In this document: piece by piece, positions 8,806 to 17,200 of the stretch | Position numbering within the stretch: position 1 is the first letter of the stretch | Layout of the letters: each line of letters begins with the position of its first letter | Assembly (NCBI RefSeq): GCF_017592475.1 | Contig: NZ_JAGFNP010000001.1 | Location: 361,546 to 425,545, forward strand | Direction of reading: 5' to 3' | Length of the DNA: 64,000 bases | Origin: Glycomyces niveus | Lineage (GTDB): Bacteria; Actinomycetota; Actinomycetes; Mycobacteriales; Micromonosporaceae | Program-made: the position numbers and the translations under genes | Notes under the pieces: generated by a model | Databases searched by the model: none | What the model was told of the DNA's origin: nothing | Seen by the model: the letters and a program-made list of their open reading frames with translations, nothing else

Positions 8806-9621
8806 ATGAGACCCGAGGGCACCACGGTCACCGACATCGACTCAGGCGACGACCACGTCATCGCGCTCACTTCAGACGGCGCGGTCTACGGCTGGGGCTA
8901 CAACCGCTACGGCCAAGCCGGCGACGGCACCACCACCAACCGCAGCGAGCCGGTGCAAGTCGTGCAGCCGGAAGCATTCGCCTTCGTCGCCATCGGCGTC
9001 GGCAGCTACCACAGCCTCGCCATCGCCGAGTCCCCCCAGACCACGACCACCCTGACCGCGGACCCGGCCAACACCGAACTCGGCGACGAGGTCACCCTGA
9101 CCGCGCAGGTCACCTGCACCACGGGCACACCGACCGGCACCGTCGCCTTCCTCGCCGGGGAAGACACGATCGGCACCGCCGAGCTCGAAGACGGCGTCGC
9201 CGTCCTCGCCACCGACGCACTCGCCGAAGGAGAGCACGCGATCGTCGCCCACTACCAAGGCGATGGCCTCTGCCCGGCCTCCTACTCCGAGCCCGTCACC
9301 GTCACCGTGACCTACACCGAATGCGATTACCCGCCTTACGAAGACGGCGGAGACGACAGCAATGGCGATGGTGACGGCGATGGCGATGGCGATGGGGACA
9401 CTCCCGGTGGCACGGACGGCCCCAACCCGCCCCCGAGCGACCTGAACGGCGGCGACCCGCCCTTTGAAGGAGACGAGGACGAGCAACCGGGCCCTGCCAA
9501 GCGCTCCCCGAAACCAGAAGCAACACCGGCCCGGCGGGCGTATCCCGGTAGGAAGCCCGTATTCGCTGGTGCAATGCAGGTGCCGCCAGGCTCGCTCAAT
9601 CGGCGGCTCTCGCCGCAATAG
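8806..9621 (+). CDS. RCC1-repeat/Ig-like domain protein, truncated
   Basis: A 271-residue product that looks like a severed piece of a larger surface protein. Residues about 8-70 contain a single RCC1 repeat (VIALTSDGAVYGWGYNRYGQ) and part of a second (GVGSYHSLAI); about 75-165 form a bacterial Ig-like domain of the repeat type common in exported proteins (TLTADPANTELGDEVTLTA). A run of Gly-Asp pairs encoded by a hexanucleotide repeat (9362-9397) and a Pro-rich tail follow. There is no signal peptide, and RCC1 propellers normally need about seven repeats, so the N-terminus is missing. GAGGAG precedes the ATG by 5 nt. The last 15 or so residues read into a decayed HTH gene remnant. Confidence 0.6.
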   Translation: MRPEGTTVTDIDSGDDHVIALTSDGAVYGWGYNRYGQAGDGTTTNRSEPVQVVQPEAFAFVAIGVGSYHSLAIAESPQTTTTLTADPANTELGDEVTLTAQVTCTTGTPTGTVAFLAGEDTIGTAELEDGVAVLATDALAEGEHAIVAHYQGDGLCPASYSEPVTVTVTYTECDYPPYEDGGDDSNGDGDGDGDGDGDTPGGTDGPNPPPSDLNGGDPPFEGDEDEQPGPAKRSPKPEATPARRAYPGRKPVFAGAMQVPPGSLNRRLSPQ

Positions 9622-9745
9622 CGAGAGGCGATCGTCATGGCGTATGCCGCTGGCACATCGCAGAGGAACCTCGCGGTCCAGTAGGCATCAGCGATCGCAG
9701 TGTCAAGCGCCTCGTTTCGAAGGCCCGGACGTCCGGAACCGTTCT
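9575..9745 (+). pseudogene. Decayed helix-turn-helix gene, copy D (C-terminal half)
   Basis: Reading across frames gives LNRRLSPQ, stop, REAIVMAYAAGTSQRNLAV, then a frame change to GISDRSVKRLVSKART. Together this is a resolvase-type HTH of the pattern RRLSxxQREAIVxAYAAGTSQRxLAxxxGISxRSVKRLV. A stop codon and a frameshift interrupt it, so it is not expressed as one protein. The same module occurs in better shape at 13131-13461, and N-terminal halves of related genes lie at 19615 and 26533. It appears fused to the tail of the RCC1/Ig fragment. Confidence 0.6.
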
Positions 9746-9767
9746 CCGGACCAGAGCAATCTGACCT

Positions 9768-9980
9768 GTATGCACACGCAGAAAGCCAGGGTCCCAAGGG
9801 TGTAGGCGGGTTCATTGCGGATTGCCCTGGTGGTCTTGGCGATGTTGGCTGCACCCAAGGTCTTGAGCGCGCCGATCGCGAGGTTTCGGAAGGTGGCCAT
9901 GGCACGGGGCGCGGTGCGTGGAGGCGTCCCCTGCGAAGGCAGTCTCTGATGTGATGGCTGGAGTTCTCGATCGACCACTG
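9768..9980 (-). pseudogene. ISAs1-like transposase C-terminal remnant
   Basis: On the minus strand one frame gives QWSIENSSHHIRDC and the next gives MATFRNLAIGALKTLGAANI. In ISAs1/IS4-type transposases these two blocks (W.IEN..H..RD and MA..RNLAI) are adjacent and in one frame near the C-terminus. Here they are in different frames and the rest of the gene is missing, so this is a dead fragment. It ends a few bases from the stop of the asparagine-synthase-like gene. Confidence 0.6.
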
Positions 9981-9992
9981 CGCCTGGTGGGG

Positions 9993-11612
9993 TTACCTGA
10001 AGTGCCTGCTCGCCGAGTTGCCGCGCAAGAACTGCTTGAGGCTCGCCGCCAGTCCCGACATGCTCCAGTTCCTGCTCGAGGCGCGGTCTGGGGCGCATGC
10101 GACCTGCGCCGGGAAGTGCTCCTTCATTTGGCCGTTGATGGGGAACTCCATCGCCTCCGGCCAGTACCTGGTGATGAGCCCTCGCTGGACGGCGGCGTTG
10201 CTGCGGAGGCGGTGCGGGGCCGACATCAACCACTCGTAGATATGGCGCGCGTTGACGATCGTGTAGTTCTCGTAAGCCACGTCGCTCTCGGCCAGGAAGT
10301 GCGGGACCCACGTCCCGGCGCGGTGCTCCCAGTAGAACAGGTCGTGCTGGTCACACAGGTCCTCAGTGGACTCAAAGTCGGTCAGGGCGTAGAACCGATC
10401 GAACTCCTCGACGAACGGCGCCTCGTTGCCGTGGTACTCGGTGAGGAGGCGCGCCATCTCCTTGCCGTCCACCGGGATCTGCGTCGCACCGTGCCTGCGG
10501 AACCAGCGACGGGCGACCTCGAAGTGGCTCGAGCGTATGTGCAGTCGGTCGTCGAGGCCGCTCGTCAGATGCGAGAGCCCGAGGGCCGGATGGGAGAAGA
10601 GCGTGGCATTGGCCCGTGTGACCGACAGCAGCGGCTCCTCCGGGTAGCGGTACGGCATCGGGACGGTGTGGAAGGTGACCCCGACGCGCTCGGCGAGCTG
10701 CCTGGAGATCTCGGAGTCCTGCTGCTTCTCGGGGGATCGACCCTCGCGGACCTCCGGGAATTCGTAGCAGAAGTACTCGACCCGGTCCGCTACGCTCCGC
10801 GACAGCGCCAGGGTGGTGCGGCTGTCGAGCCCGGCGGTCAGCGAGATGAGCAGCCGGTGCTCGCGAGTCAGCAGTTCGAGCTGCCGCTCGAGAAGCGGCC
10901 CGAGGTGGTCGATGATCAGCAGCGGGTCGCGGTGCTCGATCCTGCTCCGGGGGAAGAACCTCGAGATCTCGCCCGTGGTGAGGCACAGGTCGGTGTTCGG
11001 GGTGAGCACACGGACGTCACGCCACGGGGTGCAGTTCCCGGGCATTGCGTAGGTCCTCTTGCCGAGCCCGTTCGGGTCGGGGAAGCGCGGATGCCGCGGC
11101 GACCCGGTCACGGCGGCGAGGAGGTGCGCGTGCGAGGCGTACGCGTCGGCGGTAGTCGAGTAGTAGACCGGGCGGGAGCACGACGCGTCACCCTGGATCC
11201 AGGCGTGCTCGCCGCGGCCGTCGATCACGATGTAACGGCCGCAGACCCGGTCGAGAGCCCGGATCATGGCGCTGCGCGAGCGCAGGCGGTGGTCGAGCAG
11301 CATCTCGGCAATGTCGCCGAGGCCGGTGAGCCACTCGGAGAGGTCGACCGCGATGCCGAGCACCGCCACGAACGTCTCGCCGTGCCGGGCGACGCTCAGC
11401 TCCAGCCGCGGGTCGAAGTGAAGCGTGCGGCCACCGAGCTCGTGCGAGCGCCACCAGGGGTGGGGTGGCTCCGACGGCTCACGGGCGTAGAGGTACCCAC
11501 GGGCCCAGAGCAGGTGCCGTTGCTCGGGGTCAGGGATGACGGTGTCGTCGGAGGCTCGGGGCAGGGTTTGGACGCGTCGCCGCGACATGGCGGACCTACT
11601 GTCATGACTCAT
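9993..11612 (-). CDS. Asparagine-synthase-like ATP-dependent amide ligase
   Basis: A 539-residue protein with the asparagine synthetase B synthetase domain in the C-terminal half. The PP-loop variant LISLTAGLDSRTTLALS lies around residues 255-271 (canonical SGGxDS). The N-terminal half (residues about 35-200) resembles the glutaminase fold but has no N-terminal catalytic Cys2, so it should not hydrolyse glutamine. Such proteins occur as lasso-peptide cyclases and in surface-polysaccharide loci. No precursor peptide, B1/B2 protease or glycosyltransferase is nearby, only IS remnants on both sides, so it is an orphan. The start is uncertain: an ATG at 11588 is the alternative, and neither has a good Shine-Dalgarno. 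Confidence 0.7.
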   Translation of the reverse strand: MSHDSRSAMSRRRVQTLPRASDDTVIPDPEQRHLLWARGYLYAREPSEPPHPWWRSHELGGRTLHFDPRLELSVARHGETFVAVLGIAVDLSEWLTGLGDIAEMLLDHRLRSRSAMIRALDRVCGRYIVIDGRGEHAWIQGDASCSRPVYYSTTADAYASHAHLLAAVTGSPRHPRFPDPNGLGKRTYAMPGNCTPWRDVRVLTPNTDLCLTTGEISRFFPRSRIEHRDPLLIIDHLGPLLERQLELLTREHRLLISLTAGLDSRTTLALSRSVADRVEYFCYEFPEVREGRSPEKQQDSEISRQLAERVGVTFHTVPMPYRYPEEPLLSVTRANATLFSHPALGLSHLTSGLDDRLHIRSSHFEVARRWFRRHGATQIPVDGKEMARLLTEYHGNEAPFVEEFDRFYALTDFESTEDLCDQHDLFYWEHRAGTWVPHFLAESDVAYENYTIVNARHIYEWLMSAPHRLRSNAAVQRGLITRYWPEAMEFPINGQMKEHFPAQVACAPDRASSRNWSMSGLAASLKQFLRGNSASRHFR

Positions 11613-11665
11613 ACGTTTGTTTGGTAAGTCGGTCTTAGATCTTGAAGTACTCCTTGATGATGTTA

Positions 11666-11870
11666 TCAACCGATTTGGTCCATTAGTGGTTTTTGATCGG
11701 CTTTTGCAGTGCTTGGTCCAATGCTGGTCTTGAGCTCGTCGAGGTTGTCGTGTTCGCAACGGGCGAGCACCTTGCCCTGCAACAGGGAAGTCCAACGTTC
11801 GACCTGGTAGAGCCAGGAGGACTGGGGGGCGAAGTGCATGTGGAAGCGGGGGTATTCGCCTCGGCGCTCA
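11666..11870 (-). pseudogene. IS630-family transposase C-terminal remnant
   Basis: The minus strand encodes YPRFHMHFAPQSSWLYQVERW followed by TSLLQGKVLARCEHDNLDEL. This corresponds to the last catalytic block of IS630/Tc1-type DDE transposases (H..P..ASWLNQVE), in which the final acidic residue is the Glu of QVE. Upstream sequence for the remainder of the protein is absent, cut at the left end of the IS5-family element. Only a fragment remains. Confidence 0.6.
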
Positions 11871-11944
11871 CCCACCACCCGCCGATAACGATCGCCCAGA
11901 CCGAGGTCGGAGCGAAGACAAACAAGACCGCGCGCACAATTCAA

Positions 11945-11958
11945 TGAGCTTGTTTCAA
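11945..11958 (+). repeat. Left terminal inverted repeat of the IS5-family element
   Basis: TGAGCTTGTTTCAA, an exact reverse complement of 12835-12848. The next outward bases do not pair, so 14 bp is the full perfect match. Confidence 0.85.
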
Positions 11959-12080
11959 GGTGCCTGAGATCTGTTGCGGTACAACGGATGTCGTGAGGAC
12001 GGGCCGTTCCGGTCCAAGGCAGCGGGAGAGCCCCTGATAGAACAGCAGGTGCTGAAGTCCGTTGCCTACCAGGAGCTCTC

Positions 12081-12838
12081 GTGCTTTTCTACCCTGCCGC
12101 GCTGCCCCTGTCCACCTCGACCCTCAACCGCATGGCCGGCCTCATCCGCACCCACCGCAAGACCATCGGCTCCCGCTGGCGAGTCCTCGACCCCGGCACG
12201 CAAGCCCTACTCACCCTCGCCTACCTGCGTAAAGGCGAAGCACTGCGGAGCCTCGCCGCCGGGTTCGGCATCTCGGCAGCGACCGCATGGCGGCGCACCC
12301 GCGAGACCATCCTGCTGCTCGCCGCCCTCGCCCCAGGGATCCGAGACGCCCCGCAGCATGCGCGACGGTCAGGTGCGGCCTTCGTGATCCTCGACGGCAC
12401 CCTGGTCCACATCGACCGGCCCTTATACTCCGGCAAGCACAAACGGCACGGCATGAACCTCCAGGCCATCGCCGATGCGCGAGGGAACCTGCTGTGGATC
12501 TCCGGTGCGATCCGCGGCGCGATCCACGACACCGAGGCCGCCCGGATCTGGCAGATCCCCGACTCCTTGCTGAGCATGGTCTGTTCGCCCTGGGCGACAA
12601 AGGCTACGACGGACTCGACCGCAACCTGGTCATCACGCCGTTCAAAGGGAAGGGCAAGCCCGATTGGCAGAAGGAGCACAACCGCCTCCACGCCCGGCTC
12701 CGCGGACCCGGCGAACGCATGTTCGCCCAACTCAAGAAATGGGCGATCCTCGACCAGCTCCGCTGCGACCCCGCCTGGACCACCCACATCGCCAAAGCCC
12801 TCCAGGTCCTCAACGACTACGAACGCTCAGCAGGTTGA
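12081..12838 (+). pseudogene. IS5-family DDE transposase with internal frameshift
   Basis: The N-terminal frame starts MLFYPAALPLSTSTLNRM and carries an HTH (EALRSLAAGFGISAATAWRR) and the first catalytic Asp in FVILDGTLVHIDRP. Around position 12560-12575 the frame changes by -1 and continues as LLAEHGLFALGDKGYDGLDR (second Asp) and the Glu block GERMFAQLKKW, ending at the right terminal repeat. All three DDE residues survive across the two frames. Some IS5 relatives use programmed -1 frameshifting, but no classic A/T-rich slippery heptamer is visible at the junction, so an inactivating 1-nt deletion is more likely. Confidence 0.78.
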
Positions 12839-12848
12839 AACAAGCTCA
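12835..12848 (-). repeat. Right terminal inverted repeat of the IS5-family element
   Basis: TTGAAACAAGCTCA, an exact reverse complement of 11945-11958. It contains the transposase TGA. Confidence 0.85.
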
Positions 12849-13053
12849 AGGTGAGTGAGAGCGGATGCGACGGCTCAGTGAAGGGCCGCCGGTCTCTGGC
12901 ACCGGTTGTAGCGGGGCGGCCTCAACCAGGAACGCAAGATACCCGCCTTGGACCGGTCACAGCCAGTCACAGACGGGCAAAGCGTTCACAGCGGACTTCA
13001 AGGCAATCGAGCCCGCAATCGGCCCTATGGACGGTGAAGGAACGCAAGGAAAC

Positions 13054-13105
13054 ATGATTGCCTGTGACCAATAGTGCTGGTCACAGGCGATCACAAGCGG
13101 TCACA
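13054..13105. repeat. Phased TCACA array and inverted repeat, copy A
   Basis: TCACA occurs at 13081, 13091 and 13101, exactly 10 bp apart. The first unit pairs with an upstream TGTGACC to form GCCTGTGACC/GGTCACAGGC with a 9-nt loop. Three looser copies (GGTCACAG, AGTCACAG, GTTCACAG) lie at about 12955-12992. The array sits just upstream of a decayed HTH gene, and almost the same array precedes the related gene at 19615. Spacing of one helical turn suggests cooperative binding of a protein to one DNA face; that is inference. Confidence 0.6.
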
Positions 13106-13130
13106 TGGGCCCCGTGAGGGGGCCGGTGGT

Positions 13131-13461
13131 GTGGAGGTACTGCACGCTTATGCGAAACCAAAACCCCAGCTAGACGCCATTCTCGAAAGGCTCGAAAACG
13201 TGCAAGAGGCGGACGAGTCGTCATCAGGTCTCTCATGGCAGTCACGATCCGGCAGCGAGCTCCCGGTCATCGTCACGCCCTCGATGACGCCGCGAATCCT
13301 GCATCGGCGACTGACTGCCGAGCAGCGTCAAGCGATCGTCACGCGGTACGCCGCAAAAGGAGTTGGCCGCAAGACACGACATCAGCGTCCGGAGCCTCAG
13401 ACGCCTCGTTCGAGACGCCCGAGAATCTACCGCCATCACGGATCACCCACGAACTCCCTGA
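13131..13461 (+). pseudogene. Decayed small HTH gene, copy A (near full length)
   Basis: From GTG the frame reads YAKPKPQLDAILERLENVQE near the N-terminus, then a linker, then RRLTAEQRQAIVTRYAA; at 13353-13359 the frame shifts, and the continuation is QKELAARHDISVRSLRRLVRDA to a stop. Joined, this is a roughly 110-residue protein with an N-terminal helical segment and a C-terminal resolvase-type HTH. Relative to other family members a few codons plus the frame are missing at the junction. It follows directly on the phased TCACA array and so is likely the (dead) cognate gene of that array. Confidence 0.55.
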
Positions 13462-13555
13462 CACCCCGGCCGCGGTGCGCCGTGCACTTCCGAGGCGGCG
13501 GCCCGGAACGCTTCCATCACCTCGCTGCCCGGTAGTACCAGTGGCACCACCGGTG

Positions 13556-14092
13556 TTATTGGAGCTGGTCGGCGCCTGGCCAGGTGTGGACGGTCGTACC
13601 ATCGATCAGCAAGAGTGCGTCCCGGACGAGGCTGCGTCGGTGCAGATCCGCGAACACTTCGTCGTAGCGCTGCTTGAGGCGGTCCACGTCCTCGAATTCC
13701 TCGAAATGGCCTTCACCTGCGTCTTCGGTCCAGGTCAGCTCGCCGTGTCCGACGCCGTCGCTGCGAGTGTCCCAGTCTCCGCGGACCAGCCCTGCCCATC
13801 CCTCGCCCCACACCGAGCGCAGCAGATTCGTTGGTGCCGGCGTCGACTCCGGCTTGAACCCGAAGACCTTGCCCGAGGGGCCGTCGAAGTAGATGCGGCC
13901 GCATACCTCGCACTGCCACAACATCGTCAACTGGCCGGCCGTATGGTCCCAGAGTCGCAGTTGCGCTGGACTCGGTTCCTCGCCAACACAGGCGACATCG
14001 ATATCCTGGTCGGGCAAGATGTACGCCTTGTATGGCAGGTTCTCGGTGTTGTCGCGGATGACGAACCCGCACGTGCACCTGATCTTCAACAA
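13556..14092 (-). CDS. Hypothetical protein with N-terminal zinc-ribbon cysteines
   Basis: A 178-residue protein I do not recognise. Cysteines at residues 6 and 8 (IRCTCGF) and a CEVCGRIYF pair near residues 81-84 could bind a metal; the latter looks like half of a zinc ribbon. The rest is acidic with aromatic-rich segments (SVWGEGWAGLVRGDWD), ending in a predicted helix (DRLKQRYDEVFADLHRRSL). TTG TTG forms the start, with AAAGGAA 3-6 nt upstream; the second TTG gives the better spacing. It lies between mobile-element remnants and the giant ATPase gene, without an operon partner. Confidence 0.6.
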   Translation of the reverse strand: MLKIRCTCGFVIRDNTENLPYKAYILPDQDIDVACVGEEPSPAQLRLWDHTAGQLTMLWQCEVCGRIYFDGPSGKVFGFKPESTPAPTNLLRSVWGEGWAGLVRGDWDTRSDGVGHGELTWTEDAGEGHFEEFEDVDRLKQRYDEVFADLHRRSLVRDALLLIDGTTVHTWPGADQLQ

Positions 14093-14294
14093 TCGTTCCT
14101 TTCCGAATCAACCGGCTGCGCCGGTCTGATCGGTGCGGTATCAGTCCGTCCGATCGATCGGCCCGTTCCCGTTCCCGCCTCCGGGGACTGCCGTGCGTCC
14201 TGCACTGGGGCGCCGACCCCGGCCGTCCTGCTCCATGTGGCGACCGACCGACGGGACGGGGCGCCCGCCAGTGCGACGGGCGCCCCGTCCCGGC

Positions 14295-17200
14295 TCAGGC
14301 CGTCCGAAGCTTTGGGCAGGGCGGGTGCGGCCATGCCTGCTTGACCTTGGTGATGAAGTCCTCGACACCCGGCTGGAAGTCGTCGCCGTCCCGGATCCCG
14401 TCGATGCGCGGCACGGCGGCGAGGAAGTGGAGCTTTGACAGCGACAGCCCCCGCCCCGGCCGGTTCTTCGGCACGTTCGCCGCCGCCTTGCGGTCGATCT
14501 CGGACTCCGTGTCGTCCGAGAGCTTCAGCTCCAGCTTCAGACCGAACATGTCACGAATGTTCATGCGGATGTCGCCCCACCGGGTACAGGTGACCAGCAC
14601 GTGCACCCCGTACGCCAGACCGCGGTTCCCGATCGCCCGCGCCTGGTCCACGAACGGCTCGAAATCCTCCCTCAGCGTCATCCAGTTGTCGATCACCAAG
14701 AACACGTCCCCGTAGGGGTCATCGGCGAACCGGCCCTGCTCCTTCATGCGCCGATACGAACCCATGCTCGCGATCTTGTTCTCGGTGAAGAACGCCTCCC
14801 GCTCGTCCAGGATCGTGTCGACCTCCTGGATGGTGCGCCGGACGCCTTCCTCCTCCTGCCGGCCGAAGACGCCCGCGACGTGCGGGAGCTCCTCCAGGCC
14901 GCGCAGGGTGCCGCCACCGAAGTCCAGGCAGAAGAACTGCACCTGACGCGGCGTATACATCAAGGCCATCGAGCCGATCATGGCGCACAGGAGGTTCGAC
15001 TTCCCGGACTTCGGCTCGCCGGCGATCGCCACGCTGCCCTGATCGCCCGACAGGTCGACGAGGCACGCGACGCGGCGGTGCTCGAACGGGCGGTCCTCCT
15101 CGCCGACGGCCGCGAGGAGCCTCCCCTCCGGAGCGAACCCCGTCGGGGACAGTCCGCGATCCGGGTGCGCCTTCAGCCACGGCATCAATTGGTCGAGGGT
15201 CGGCGGTTCGGCCAGCGGCGGCAGCCACATCCGGTAGGCCGGGCGCCCCTTCCCGGCGGCCCTGGCGGCCAGCGCCCGCAGTGCGCTTCCCACGTCGGCG
15301 CCCGGTTCGTGCTCCGCGCCCTGATCGACGGTGCGGAAGCGCACCAGCTCCTGGGTGCCGACCTGGAGGTAGCCGTGGCCCGGTTCCGGCGGCAGCTTGT
15401 ATGCGGCGGCCGAGCCGATGACCGTGCGGGACTCCTCCGCGGAGGACATGCGGAGCGCGATCCGGTAGCGCAGGAACCCGTCCATGCCTTTGAGCTTGCC
15501 TTCCTCGAGGCGCTGCGATGCCAGGAGCATGTGCACGCCGATGGAGCGGCCGATGCGGCCGATCTGGAGGAACAGGTTGATGAACTCGGGCTTGGCGACG
15601 AGCATCTCGGAGAACTCGTCGGCGATGATGAGCAGGGTCGGCATGGGGTCCATCGCCTGCCCGGCCTTGCGGGCCTTCTCGTACTCCCAGCGGTTCGTGT
15701 AGTTGCCCGCGGCGCGCAGCACTTCCTGGCGGCGCACCAGTTCGCCTTCGAGCGCGTCGGCCATGCGGTCGACCAGCTCGATCTCGTCGGCGAGGTTGGT
15801 GATGACCGCCGAGACGTGCGGCAGGACGTCCAGTCCCGCGAACGTCCCGCTGTCGTTGAAGTCGACCAAGAGGAGGTTCACCTCGTCGGGCGTGTGCGTG
15901 CCGGCGAGTGAACCGATGACGGTGCGCAGCACCTCCTGTCTGTCAGAGCCGATGAGCAGGCCGTGCGGGCCCATCCCGTCCCGTTCGGAGCTCTTGAGGT
16001 CCAGGAGGAGTCGCTCGCCGTCGGTGGTGAAGCCGATCGCGGCTCGCAGGTACTCCTGTTCGGACTTGTCCCACCAGTCCAGGTCCGGTCGGAACTCCTC
16101 CGGCTGGAATCGCAGGAGTTCGGCGAGGCCGACCGGTCGCGGTGCGGGCTGGTCCGGGGGCGGGTCCGGGGCGACGAGGCCGTTCCAGGGGAGCCGCAGC
16201 TGCACCTCGCCGGGCGAGAACACGCCGCGGCCGACGCCGGTGAGCGGAGGGAGGCTGCCCAGTGTGGACCCCGGTACCGGGGCGTCGCGGATGACGAGTT
16301 GCGGCGCCTGGAGTGAGAAGACGTCCTTCCTGCCGAGGATGCCGGGGCCGCCGGAGAGGACGAGGTGCAGCCGGATCGCCGCGGCGTGCGGGACGATGTC
16401 GCGCAGGGCCAGGAGCGGCTGGTGCTCGGTGTCGAACCGCTCGTAGTCGTCCATGACGATGAACACCCGCTGGTCGTCGGGTCCCGGGTGCTCGATTCGC
16501 CTGCGCAGCGAGCGGAGCACGTCGATGAGCTGCTCGGGGGTGGCGAAGCCGGAGGAGCGGGCGAGCACGTACTCGTCGGGGATCGCGCCCGCGAGGTCGT
16601 CGTCGTGCAGCAGGACCACTGCGGCCCGTTCCGGCGTGTAGCGCGTGGCGATGCTGCTGAGGACGGTGCGCAGGACCGTGGAACGGCCGCTTCCCTCCGG
16701 CCCGGCTACGACGAAATGCGGGCGCTCGTCGAAATCGAGGCCGAAGGGCCGCCGGCGGTCGCTCCCGGCGGGGTCGGGTTCGATCACTCCGAGCGGGACC
16801 GGGCTGTCGCGCTTGGGAAACACCATGCCGACCCGGAGCATGTCGCTGTAGGTGAGGAGCCCGTCCGTCCGGCCCAGTGGCGGTGCGGGCGGCGCCCCCT
16901 CCCACCGCGAGTGCGCATTGTGGATCTCTTCGGGGGTCGCGTCGCAGTGGTGGAAGAGGAACACGTCGTCCTCGTGGCCGACGCGGACCGCGTCGGTGCT
17001 CTTGAAGAGGTGCCTGCGGCCGTCGTACCAGAGCATGACGTCGATGTCGGTGCCTCGGAGCCGCTTCTCGACGTCGACCGGTCTGCTGTGCCCCAGGCTC
17101 ACGCGGTTGAACGCGAGGCGGTGGACGCCGCGATGCTCCCAGCCCGGGCGGGAGGTCTCGGCCAGGACCAGCCATACCCGCAGCCGGCCGCCGATCGCGG

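Larger units (their letters stand above)
11945..12848 (+). mobile_element. IS5-family insertion sequence, about 904 bp
   Basis: The element is delimited by perfect 14-bp terminal inverted repeats, TGAGCTTGTTTCAA at the left and its reverse complement at the right, and encloses one transposase gene. The transposase stop codon overlaps the right repeat. I see no convincing target-site duplication: the flanks read ...ttcaa and aggtg..., which may mean the flanks have since been rearranged. It abuts an IS630-type remnant on the left, suggesting insertion into or next to an older element. Confidence 0.82.

Noticed and set aside
9993..11612. Lasso-peptide biosynthetic cluster
   Set aside because: An asparagine-synthase-like gene is present, but no precursor peptide, RiPP recognition element, protease or transporter lies nearby.
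9918..11627. A 569-codon plus-strand frame
   Set aside because: Antisense to the asparagine-synthase-like gene; His/Arg/Glu/Val-rich shadow composition with no motif.
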